Below, one piece after another: positions 7,128 to 14,386 of a stretch of 25,578 bases of DNA. The notes under the pieces are model-generated. The model was not told where the DNA came from and did no database searches. It saw only the letters and a list, made by a program, of their open reading frames with translations. The stretch is from an uncultured Amylibacter sp. GTDB lineage: Bacteria; Pseudomonadota; Alphaproteobacteria; Rhodobacterales; Rhodobacteraceae. Position 1 is the first letter of the stretch, and each line of letters starts with the position of its first letter. Made by a program: the position numbers and the translations under genes. The stretch spans positions 1 to 25,578 of the forward strand of contig CALLAV010000151.1 of the NCBI GenBank assembly GCA_938001995.1, in the 5' to 3' direction.

Positions 7128-9056
7128 TTGGGAAATTCCAGAAATCTGGCTTTTTGGGTCGTCTTATTCCTGCTGATCTTTGCACTGTTTCAGATGTTCA
7201 GCGATGGCACACGAACCAGCAGTGAAGACCAGCTGACCTACTCAGAATTTGTGAAATCCGTTGAAAACGGCAGCGTTGCTGAAGTTGAACTTGATGGCGA
7301 GATGATCACCATCGTCAACAAAGACGGCAGCAAGTTTCAGACCGTTCAGCCCCGTGCTGTCATGGAAAGCGACGAGCTGACCAACCAGTTGATCGACGCT
7401 GGCGTCATCGTGGATGTGAAAGCTCAAGAACAGTCGGGCTTTTTGTCTGCCATGTCGCTGTGGTTGCCGTTCCTTGTGCTGATCGGCGTTTGGATTTTCT
7501 TCATGAACCGTATGCAAGGTGGCGGACGCGGCGGTGCAATGGGTTTTGGCAAGTCCAAGGCGAAACTGCTGAACGAACGCCATGGGCGCATCACGTTTGA
7601 TGATGTGGCTGGTATTGATGAAGCTAAGGACGAGTTGGAAGAGATCGTAGAATTCCTGCGGGATCCTCAGAAATTCAGCCGTTTGGGCGGTAAGATTCCA
7701 AAAGGTGCGTTGCTTGTTGGTCCTCCGGGCACTGGTAAAACTTTGCTGGCGCGTGCGATTGCTGGCGAAGCTGGCGTGCCGTTCTTTACTATTTCGGGTT
7801 CTGACTTCGTTGAAATGTTTGTGGGCGTGGGTGCATCCCGTGTGCGTGATATGTTTGAACAAGCCAAAAAGAACGCGCCATGTATCGTGTTTATCGACGA
7901 AATCGACGCCGTGGGCCGCCATCGTGGCGCAGGTTACGGCGGTGGTAACGACGAGCGTGAGCAGACGTTGAACCAGCTTCTTGTTGAAATGGACGGGTTT
8001 GAAGCCAATGAGGGCGTGATCCTTCTGGCCGCAACCAACCGTCCGGATGTTCTGGACCCCGCGTTGTTGCGTCCGGGCCGTTTTGATCGTCAGGTTCAAG
8101 TTCCTAACCCTGATATCAATGGTCGTAAGAAAATCCTCGAAGTTCACGCGCGCAAAACGCCGCTGGGTCCTGATGTGGATCTGCGGATCATCGCACGGGG
8201 CACACCTGGTTTCTCGGGTGCGGATTTGGCGAACCTTGTGAACGAGTCTGCTTTGACGGCTGCGCGCACAGGCAAACGATTCCTGACGATGGAAGACTTT
8301 GAAAACGCCAAGGACAAAGTGATGATGGGGGCAGAGCGCCGTTCCATGGTCATGTCAGAGGATGAGAAAAAGTTGACGGCATACCACGAAGCGGGACACG
8401 CGGTTGTGGGCCTTAATGTGCCACAACATGATCCGATCCACAAAGCGACGATCATTCCACGCGGTCGTGCCCTGGGTCTGGTGCTTTCGTTGCCAGAGCG
8501 GGATCAACTGTCTGTCACCAAAACCAAGTACAAATCCCAAATCGCAATGGCGATGGGCGGTAAGGTGGCGGAAGAGCTGATCTTTGGCGAAGAAAACGTA
8601 ACTTCGGGCGCGTCTTCGGATATTCAACAAGTGACGCGGATCGCGCGCGCAATGGTCACGCAATTTGGTATGTCCGACAAGCTGGGCAATATCGATTACG
8701 CGAACCGTCAGGAAACGCATCTGGGCCCCCAACAGGGCGCTGTGAATGCTGGGCCTGACACGCAAGAGATCATTGACGCAGAAGTGCGCAAGCTGGTGGA
8801 TGAGGGCTATGCCCGCGCCAAGCAAATTCTGACGGATCACGCGGATCAGTTGGAAAACATGGCGCAAGGTCTATTGGAGTACGAAACGCTGACAGGGGCT
8901 GAGATCAAAAAAGTGATCGCAGGCGAACCGTTGAACCGTGGGTCTGATGACGACGATACGGACACAGGTGGCAATGCTCCAAGTGTTGCGTCTATTCCAA
9001 AGACCAAAAAGACCAAGACACCGCCAAAAGGCGATATGGAACCTGATCCTGCCTAA
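7128..9056 (+). CDS. ftsH: FtsH, ATP-dependent membrane zinc metalloprotease
   Basis: A 642-residue membrane AAA+ protease. Two membrane segments (about 7-25 and 107-126) flank a small periplasmic domain. The AAA module follows, with Walker A GPPGTGKT (198-205), Walker [12 protein letters not shown] and the second region of homology ending in [13 protein letters not shown]. The M41 protease site HEAGH is at 420-424, and Asp498 (in SSDIQQ) is the likely third zinc ligand. FtsH degrades misassembled membrane proteins and short-lived regulators. The start is TTG with a strong AGGAG site; the encoded N-terminus [12 protein letters not shown] matches the usual alphaproteobacterial FtsH start. The C-terminal tail is Lys-, Thr- and Pro-rich. 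A terminator follows. Confidence 0.98.
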   Translation: MGNSRNLAFWVVLFLLIFALFQMFSDGTRTSSEDQLTYSEFVKSVENGSVAEVELDGEMITIVNKDGSKFQTVQPRAVMESDELTNQLIDAGVIVDVKAQEQSGFLSAMSLWLPFLVLIGVWIFFMNRMQGGGRGGAMGFGKSKAKLLNERHGRITFDDVAGIDEAKDELEEIVEFLRDPQKFSRLGGKIPKGALLVGPPGTGKTLLARAIAGEAGVPFFTISGSDFVEMFVGVGASRVRDMFEQAKKNAPCIVFIDEIDAVGRHRGAGYGGGNDEREQTLNQLLVEMDGFEANEGVILLAATNRPDVLDPALLRPGRFDRQVQVPNPDINGRKKILEVHARKTPLGPDVDLRIIARGTPGFSGADLANLVNESALTAARTGKRFLTMEDFENAKDKVMMGAERRSMVMSEDEKKLTAYHEAGHAVVGLNVPQHDPIHKATIIPRGRALGLVLSLPERDQLSVTKTKYKSQIAMAMGGKVAEELIFGEENVTSGASSDIQQVTRIARAMVTQFGMSDKLGNIDYANRQETHLGPQQGAVNAGPDTQEIIDAEVRKLVDEGYARAKQILTDHADQLENMAQGLLEYETLTGAEIKKVIAGEPLNRGSDDDDTDTGGNAPSVASIPKTKKTKTPPKGDMEPDPA

Positions 9057-9070
9057 AGGCTGACCAAGGT

Positions 9071-9925
9071 TTATTCGAATACGGAGGCCGCCCTTGAGGC
9101 GGCCTTTGTGTTTTCAAAGGTCTGTTTCACGTATTCGCGATAGATCAAGGATAGGACTGCCAGAAACAAAATCCCCTGGATGCCGGCGACAGCTGTTTCT
9201 GTGATGAAATGGGGCAGGTTAATGGGGAGCGCGTCTTGATAGCCAAAAAGCGTGTCGATCCGATCGAAAATGACGAAAAAGAACGTGTCGTACAGAAACA
9301 GAGCAAACGCGGTGTGATGGAACCGTCGCATGTGCCATTTAAACACGCTGCCGAACCGCACGGTGTGACCCAGCGCAATTGCGACCAGAGGCAAGGATAC
9401 AGCAGCTTGAACCCACAAGCCTACCAGCATATGCGATTGGTCGAAGCGCCATACTCTGAATATGTATGTTAGGGAAAACCCTTCGTTTTGGGCAATCGCA
9501 TCCTCTATCAGAAATGGGTCGGGGCGGATAAAGCCAAGGGCGAAATACGCAAGCACCATAGTTGTCATAAGTAAAACGGACACGAGCACGGACATCCCCA
9601 GATAACGCCATATACTTGTGCTCATGGATGCGAACCCGAACAGATCGGTATGATCCTGCAAAGCACAGCGAAACCACAGGATTTCGATTGGCGCGATGCA
9701 AAGCAAAAAAGCCAGCAAAAGAACGCAAAACACCGAAATTATAAAGAGTAGCGGCAGGACTAAGCTGTCTCCGAACAGCGTATCGAAGTAATCGATGGGT
9801 AAGTAATCAAACGCATATCCAACACCGTTTAACAAAACCGCATAGGTCACGCCCCAAGTGGTCACGAACCGCCAGTGTTTGAGAGTGAGCCGAATGGATG
9901 CGAAGAACAAAGAGAAGATTTGCAT
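9071..9925 (-). CDS. polytopic membrane protein of unknown function
   Basis: A predicted inner-membrane protein of 284 residues. I do not recognise its family. Hydrophobic segments appear at about residues 23-43, 55-85 (perhaps two helices), 104-130, 165-190, 205-225 and 240-262, so six or more crossings are likely. Charged residues are confined to short loops and a positively charged C-terminal tail. The ATG at 9925 has AAGGCG about six bases upstream and is preferred over the ATG at 9955, which has no clear site. The gene converges on ftsH, and its last codons contain the ftsH terminator. It diverges from the MOSC-domain gene. Nothing in the neighbours suggests a function. Confidence 0.75.
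   Translation of the reverse strand: MQIFSLFFASIRLTLKHWRFVTTWGVTYAVLLNGVGYAFDYLPIDYFDTLFGDSLVLPLLFIISVFCVLLLAFLLCIAPIEILWFRCALQDHTDLFGFASMSTSIWRYLGMSVLVSVLLMTTMVLAYFALGFIRPDPFLIEDAIAQNEGFSLTYIFRVWRFDQSHMLVGLWVQAAVSLPLVAIALGHTVRFGSVFKWHMRRFHHTAFALFLYDTFFFVIFDRIDTLFGYQDALPINLPHFITETAVAGIQGILFLAVLSLIYREYVKQTFENTKAASRAASVFE
9084..9114 (+). terminator. intrinsic terminator of ftsH
   Basis: GGCCGCC (9086-9092) and GGCGGCC (9098-9104) form a seven-base-pair GC stem with a five-base loop. It is extended by an A-T pair and followed by TTTGTGTTTT. The element lies inside the last codons of the convergent gene at 9071-9925. Confidence 0.85.
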
Positions 9926-10067
9926 GATTACCGCCTTGAGACCGCAGGGTGGCATCGCGCGTTCGAAATGGAAACAAGGATTTTTTGAAATACATCGCGA
10001 TCAGGTGGTGGGTTTTCATTGCCGCTGATCTGTGGCCAATTGAGCGAAACGAACTGAGGACAAGACC

Positions 10068-10658
10068 ATGCCAGCCCTTCTGCCAACTGAATATACCTGT
10101 GAAATCGTCTATCTTGGCTTTGTCAAAAGCCGCGCCGAAGCGCTGGCCTCTGCGCCATTGTCCGAGGCTTTTGCTAGTTTTGCTGGCTTTGAAGGAGAGG
10201 ATCATGGCGGGCTGACACGGGCGTCCTGTGTGCGGGTGAAGGATCAATATCCAGTCGATACTGAAATTCGCAACGTGCGGCAGTTTTCGATCATCAGCGC
10301 AGAGGAAACGGCCGCGGCGGCGGCTGAAATCGGGATCGACGACGTTAAGCCAGAATGGATGGGCGCGAGCATCATGGTCAAAGGCTTGCCTGATTTCACC
10401 CATGTGCCACCATCCTCCCGCTTACAGGCCCCATCAGGCGCAACACTTGTGATCGATATGGAAAACCGCCCCTGCATGTACCCTGGCAAAGAAGAGGTGG
10501 AGCCGCATCATCCTGGCAAAGGCAAACTGTTGAAATCCGCGCTTAAGGATCGGCGGGGTGTGACGGCGTGGGTGGAGCGAGAGGGGCTTCTGAAAGTTGG
10601 CGATTCTCTGACGTTGCACGTGCCAGATCAACGCGCTTGGATGCCCCACCGCGGCTGA
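10068..10658 (+). CDS. MOSC-domain protein (molybdenum cofactor sulfurase C-terminal type)
   Basis: A 196-residue protein with the MOSC fold. Supporting features are the N-terminal FAGFEGEDHGGLTRASC, the central EIRNVRQFSIISAEE and the segment MENRPCMYPG, with Cys136 in the position of the conserved MOSC cysteine. A GVTAWVEREG stretch near the C-terminus also fits. Family members bind or transfer sulfur or handle the molybdenum cofactor, but the substrate of this stand-alone group is unknown. The ATG at 10068 has GAGGA 7 bases upstream. The gene stands between a divergent membrane-protein gene and fhs, with a 167-base gap before fhs, so it is probably a separate transcript. Confidence 0.85.
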   Translation: MPALLPTEYTCEIVYLGFVKSRAEALASAPLSEAFASFAGFEGEDHGGLTRASCVRVKDQYPVDTEIRNVRQFSIISAEETAAAAAEIGIDDVKPEWMGASIMVKGLPDFTHVPPSSRLQAPSGATLVIDMENRPCMYPGKEEVEPHHPGKGKLLKSALKDRRGVTAWVEREGLLKVGDSLTLHVPDQRAWMPHRG

Positions 10659-10825
10659 TTGGCGTGTTTTAACGAAGAAGTGGCGTTTCTGAACCTCGCT
10701 TAGAAAGGCTCGGCGATATCGGCTGGGAACTTGTCGTTTTTAAGCACGTTTTGCCGCACCCGATTTGAGAAGACAGACCCTGTAGTATTCCATTGCACAC
10801 AAACACCAAACAGGGATTCCGCCAC

Positions 10826-12502
10826 ATGGCTTATAAATCAGACATCGAAATCGCCCGCGAGGCACAGAAACGCCCGATCCAAGAAATCGGCGCGAAATTG
10901 GGCATCGAAAGCGATGACCTGCTGCCATACGGCCACGACAAGGCGAAGGTCAGCCAAAGCCTGATCAACTCCGTCCAAGACAAAAAAGACGGCAAGCTGA
11001 TCCTTGTGACAGCGATCAACCCAACGCCAGCGGGCGAAGGCAAAACGACAACCACAGTGGGTTTGGGCGATGGCCTGAACCACATCGGCAAAAACGCCTG
11101 TGTGTGTATCCGCGAAGCGTCCCTCGGCCCGAACTTCGGGATGAAGGGTGGCGCGGCAGGTGGCGGTTACGCCCAAGTCGTTCCCATGGAAGATATGAAC
11201 CTGCACTTCACAGGTGACTTCCACGCGATCACATCCGCGCACAGCCTGCTGTCTGCGATGATCGACAACCACATCTATTGGGGCAACGAGCTGGAAATCG
11301 ACGTGCGTCGCGTTCAGTGGAAACGCGTTGTGGATATGAACGACCGCGCGCTGCGTCAGATCACTGCGTCTTTGGGCGGTGTGGCCAACGGTTTCCCACG
11401 GGAAGCGGGTTTTGACATCACGGTGGCCTCCGAAGTTATGGCGATCCTGTGTCTGGCACGGAACCTGAAAGACCTGCAAACACGCCTTGGCGACATGATC
11501 GTGGCCTATCGCCGCGACCGCACTCCAGTGTTCTGCCGCGATATCAAGGCAGACGGCGCAATGACTGTGCTGTTGAAAGACGCAATGCAACCAAACCTCG
11601 TTCAGACGCTGGAAAACAACCCCGCTTTCGTACATGGTGGCCCATTCGCAAACATTGCGCATGGCTGTAACTCTGTGATTGCCACAACAACGGCGCTGAA
11701 ACTGGCGGATTATGTTGTGACAGAAGCAGGCTTTGGTGCTGATCTGGGCGCTGAGAAGTTCCTGAACATCAAGTGCCGCAAGGCGGGCTTGTCCCCTGAT
11801 TGCGTGGTTCTGGTGGCAACAGTTCGTGCCATGAAAATGAACGGCGGCGTGGCCAAAGCGGATCTGGGTGATGAAAATGTATCTGCGGTTCAAGCGGGTT
11901 GCCCGAACTTGGGTCGTCACATTTCCAACCTGAAGTCTTTTGGCGTGCCAGTGGTCGTTGCGATCAACCACTTTGTCACAGACACAGAAGCCGAAGTTCA
12001 AGCTGTGAAGGATTTCGTGGCCGAACAAGGTTCCGAAGCCATCGTGTCCCAGCACTGGGAATTCGGGTCCAAAGGCTCCGCTGCGTTGGCAACACGGGTT
12101 GCAGAAATCGCTGACAGCGGCGTATCTCAATTCTCGCCTATCTACCCAGACGAGATGCCTTTGTTCGAAAAAGTAGAAACAATCGCGAAACGCATCTACC
12201 ACGCAGACGAAGTGCTGGCGGACAAGAAAATCCGCGATCAGTTGAAGTTGTGGGAAGAGCAGGGCTACGGCCATCTGCCAGTGTGTATGGCGAAAACGCA
12301 GTACTCTTTCTCAACCGATCCTAACCTGCGCGGTGCGCCGACAGGCCATTCCGTTCCAGTACGCGAAGTGCGCCTGAGCGCGGGTGCAGGCTTCGTTGTG
12401 GTGGTCTGTGGCGAGATCATGACCATGCCAGGTCTGCCGCGGGTTCCTTCCGCAGAGGCGATCCACCTGAACGACGACGGCCAGATCGAAGGTCTGTTCT
12501 AA
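10826..12502 (+). CDS. fhs: formate-tetrahydrofolate ligase (Fhs)
   Basis: A 558-residue cytoplasmic enzyme that makes 10-formyl-tetrahydrofolate from formate, THF and ATP. The ATP-binding segment [20 protein letters not shown] is near residue 65-85, and [20 protein letters not shown] follows, both hallmarks of the family. [14 protein letters not shown] and the C-terminal [16 protein letters not shown] are also characteristic. The length is standard. The ATG at 10826 has CAGGGA about 9 bases upstream; an open frame extends back to 10793 but does not look like Fhs. The next gene is folD, so the pair interconverts formate and methylene-THF one-carbon units. In marine Rhodobacteraceae this route often supports oxidation of methyl groups. 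A strong terminator directly follows. Confidence 0.98.
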   Translation: MAYKSDIEIAREAQKRPIQEIGAKLGIESDDLLPYGHDKAKVSQSLINSVQDKKDGKLILVTAINPTPAGEGKTTTTVGLGDGLNHIGKNACVCIREASLGPNFGMKGGAAGGGYAQVVPMEDMNLHFTGDFHAITSAHSLLSAMIDNHIYWGNELEIDVRRVQWKRVVDMNDRALRQITASLGGVANGFPREAGFDITVASEVMAILCLARNLKDLQTRLGDMIVAYRRDRTPVFCRDIKADGAMTVLLKDAMQPNLVQTLENNPAFVHGGPFANIAHGCNSVIATTTALKLADYVVTEAGFGADLGAEKFLNIKCRKAGLSPDCVVLVATVRAMKMNGGVAKADLGDENVSAVQAGCPNLGRHISNLKSFGVPVVVAINHFVTDTEAEVQAVKDFVAEQGSEAIVSQHWEFGSKGSAALATRVAEIADSGVSQFSPIYPDEMPLFEKVETIAKRIYHADEVLADKKIRDQLKLWEEQGYGHLPVCMAKTQYSFSTDPNLRGAPTGHSVPVREVRLSAGAGFVVVVCGEIMTMPGLPRVPSAEAIHLNDDGQIEGLF

Positions 12503-12519
12503 GACGATTAACAGAATTC

Positions 12520-12546
12520 AAAGGGGGCAAAATCTGCCCCCTTTTT
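12520..12546 (+). terminator. intrinsic terminator between fhs and folD
   Basis: AAAGGGGGCA (12520-12529) pairs perfectly with TGCCCCCTTT (12535-12544) around a five-base loop, giving a ten-base-pair stem that runs into TTTTT. The folD ribosome site AAGGAG (12553-12558) begins seven bases later, so folD is read either by read-through or from a signal within this short gap. Confidence 0.88.
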
Positions 12547-12566
12547 GCGTTTAAGGAGAATATGAG

Positions 12567-13466
12567 ATGACAGCAAAAATCATCGACGGCAAAGCCTTCG
12601 CAGGCGATGTGCGTGCCCAAGTTGCAGAACATGTTACGCGGTTGAAAAACGATCACGGCATCACACCCGGCCTTGCGGTTGTGCTGGTGGGCGAAGACCC
12701 AGCATCCGAAGTTTACGTGGCTGCAAAACACAAACAAACAGTCGAAGTGGGCATGGCCTCGTTTGAGCACAAAATGCCAGCGGATGTGTCCGAAGAAGAC
12801 CTGTTCGCGCTGATTGATCAGTTAAACGCGGACCCGACGGTTCACGGCATTCTGTGTCAGTTTCCCGTGCCAGATCATTTGAACGAGCGCCGTGTTGTGG
12901 CCCGCATTGACCCCAGCAAAGATGTGGATGGCCTGAGCGTTGTGAACGCGGGCTTGCTCGCCAGTGGCGAAAAGGGCTTGGTGTCTTGCACGCCGCTTGG
13001 CTGTTTGATGCTGCTGCGTGATCAGCTCGGAAATATGTCGGGCATGGACGCCGTTGTTGTCGGGCGCTCAAACCTGTTTGGCAAGCCGATGGCGCAACTG
13101 TTGCTCGGTGAAAACTGCACCGTGACGATTGCCCATTCGCGCACCCGCGATCTGGAAGAGGTTTGCCGCAAAGCAGATATCCTTGTCGCCGCTGTCGGGC
13201 GTGCAGAAATGGTCAAAGGCGAGTGGGTGAAACCCGGAGCCACCGTGATCGACGTAGGCATCACACGCATTCCACATCCAGAAAAGCCGGGCAAAACCAA
13301 GCTGTTGGGTGATGTGGAGTTCGCGGGGGCATCCCAAGCAGCTGGCGCAATTACACCTGTCCCTGGCGGCGTTGGTCCAATGACCATTGCTTGCCTTTTG
13401 GCGAATACTGTGACGGCCTGTTGCCGCGCGCATGGATTGGAAGAGCCAGAAGGTCTGACAGCATAA
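12567..13466 (+). CDS. folD: FolD, bifunctional methylene-THF dehydrogenase / methenyl-THF cyclohydrolase
   Basis: A 299-residue cytoplasmic enzyme that interconverts 5,10-methylene-THF, 5,10-methenyl-THF and 10-formyl-THF. The N-terminal catalytic domain shows [10 protein letters not shown], with Tyr50 and Lys54 matching the conserved active-site pair, and the substrate-binding DGLSVVNAG. The NADP-binding domain carries [17 protein letters not shown], and the C-terminal signature is [15 protein letters not shown]. The ATG at 12567 has AAGGAG eight bases upstream; an ATG at 12562 is out of frame and stops after two codons. Together with fhs it completes the formate to methylene-THF path. A long hairpin follows the gene. 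Confidence 0.98.
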   Translation: MTAKIIDGKAFAGDVRAQVAEHVTRLKNDHGITPGLAVVLVGEDPASEVYVAAKHKQTVEVGMASFEHKMPADVSEEDLFALIDQLNADPTVHGILCQFPVPDHLNERRVVARIDPSKDVDGLSVVNAGLLASGEKGLVSCTPLGCLMLLRDQLGNMSGMDAVVVGRSNLFGKPMAQLLLGENCTVTIAHSRTRDLEEVCRKADILVAAVGRAEMVKGEWVKPGATVIDVGITRIPHPEKPGKTKLLGDVEFAGASQAAGAITPVPGGVGPMTIACLLANTVTACCRAHGLEEPEGLTA

Positions 13467-13491
13467 GCTGACATATCTGATTGAAACGCAA

Positions 13492-13525
13492 ACAAGACGC
13501 CAGAGCAGCTCTGGCGCCTTGTTCG
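13492..13525 (+). terminator. terminator hairpin after folD
   Basis: CGCCAGAG (13499-13506) and CTCTGGCG (13510-13517) form an eight-base-pair stem with a three-base loop. After one mismatch, AACAAG/CTTGTT (13492-13497 and 13519-13524) adds six more pairs. The T-run is weak, but position and strength fit a terminator. Confidence 0.7.
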
Positions 13526-13554
13526 TACTCATACTCAATACCTTAGATACCATC

Positions 13555-13601
13555 GGATTGAGCGCGCAGCCTCTGCGCATACTACTCGAAACAGTCAATC
13601 C
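13555..13601. other. nested inverted repeats in the folD-pdeM gap
   Basis: GGATTGA (13555-13561) and TCAATCC (13595-13601) are perfect inverted copies enclosing a second hairpin, GCGCAG/CTGCGC (13564-13569 and 13573-13578). The rest of the gap (13467-13687) shows no gene or recognised RNA. The element lies between convergent genes. Its role is unknown. Confidence 0.4.
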
Positions 13602-13687
13602 TATCGGGCAGCAAGTGTCCCGTGCCATTGACCTAAGCAGTGCCGACCGAATTTCAAGGGTACACTAACGAGTTTGTGAAGAAATGA

Positions 13688-14350
13688 TCACCGTGGCATC
13701 GGGATTGGCAAAGCCTGCGATCCTGTCAAAACAGCCAGCGCAGGGTCTGCAATGATCGGCGCAAAGACAGGGTCAGTTGATTTTAATCCACCCGTGTAAG
13801 CCCCGAACGCAGGCAAAATCACACGGTTTTCATCGATCAAGAAACACGGTCGAGACATGCTGCCTGTTTTCAGCTTCACTCTGGCTTTGGGATGGTAATG
13901 GCCTGAAATCTCTGCGGTTTCATTCGGTTTCGCGATGTGGCGAAAGGTCAATGAACCTGTTTCAAACTCTGCCAGATGGCTGCCGCCGATATTCACAGGG
14001 CCCGCATCATGGTTGCCTTCAATCCAGATCCAACGCCGCCCACCCATCAGTGTTGCAAGGGTGGCATGGTCGTCCTCGTTCAATCCATCAAGTGCTTGCA
14101 GATCGTCAAAACTGTCCCCTAAACAAACAACTGTCACAGGATCAAACGCGTTCACCGCCAACGCCAGTCGCGTTAACGTGTCCTTGTTTTCATAAGGCGG
14201 CAGCAGCGATCCACCCCGCCGTGCCATGCGTTCTGATTTGCCCAGATGTAGGTCAGACACGCACAAAAGCTTGCGATCCGCCCACCAGAGCAGACCTGAG
14301 GACAAAGCGGTCAGTTTGGTTGACTTAAGGGTGAAAGAATAGCCATGCAT
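13688..14350 (-). CDS. pdeM: PdeM-like metallophosphoesterase (ligase-associated DNA damage response)
   Basis: A calcineurin-like phosphoesterase of about 220 residues. The five metal-binding motifs appear in order: SDLHLGKS (32-39, with Asp33 and His35), GDSFDD (78-83), GNHD (112-115) and GHYHP (150-154), with a further His in the HIAKP region. PdeM-type enzymes are manganese-dependent phosphoesterases with nuclease activity, found beside the Lhr-like helicase in ligase-associated DNA damage response clusters. The gene lies directly downstream of such a helicase, supporting this assignment over a generic phosphoesterase. The ATG at 14350 gives the usual N-terminus (MHGYSF); an ATG at 14371 would add seven residues. 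No strong ribosome site is visible for either, so coupling to the helicase gene is likely. Confidence 0.88.
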   Translation of the reverse strand: MHGYSFTLKSTKLTALSSGLLWWADRKLLCVSDLHLGKSERMARRGGSLLPPYENKDTLTRLALAVNAFDPVTVVCLGDSFDDLQALDGLNEDDHATLATLMGGRRWIWIEGNHDAGPVNIGGSHLAEFETGSLTFRHIAKPNETAEISGHYHPKARVKLKTGSMSRPCFLIDENRVILPAFGAYTGGLKSTDPVFAPIIADPALAVLTGSQALPIPMPR

Positions 14351-14386
14351 GGCCGCACAAAACAGGAACATAGGCGTCGATGCAAG

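Noticed and set aside
10659..10825. Folate riboswitch or regulatory palindrome (CGATATCG at 10714-10721) before fhs
   Set aside because: The palindrome is only eight bases and its flanks are not symmetric. I saw no known THF riboswitch fold.
13467..13687. tRNA gene or integration site in the gap after folD
   Set aside because: No cloverleaf, CCA end or integrase gene was found. Only hairpins are visible.
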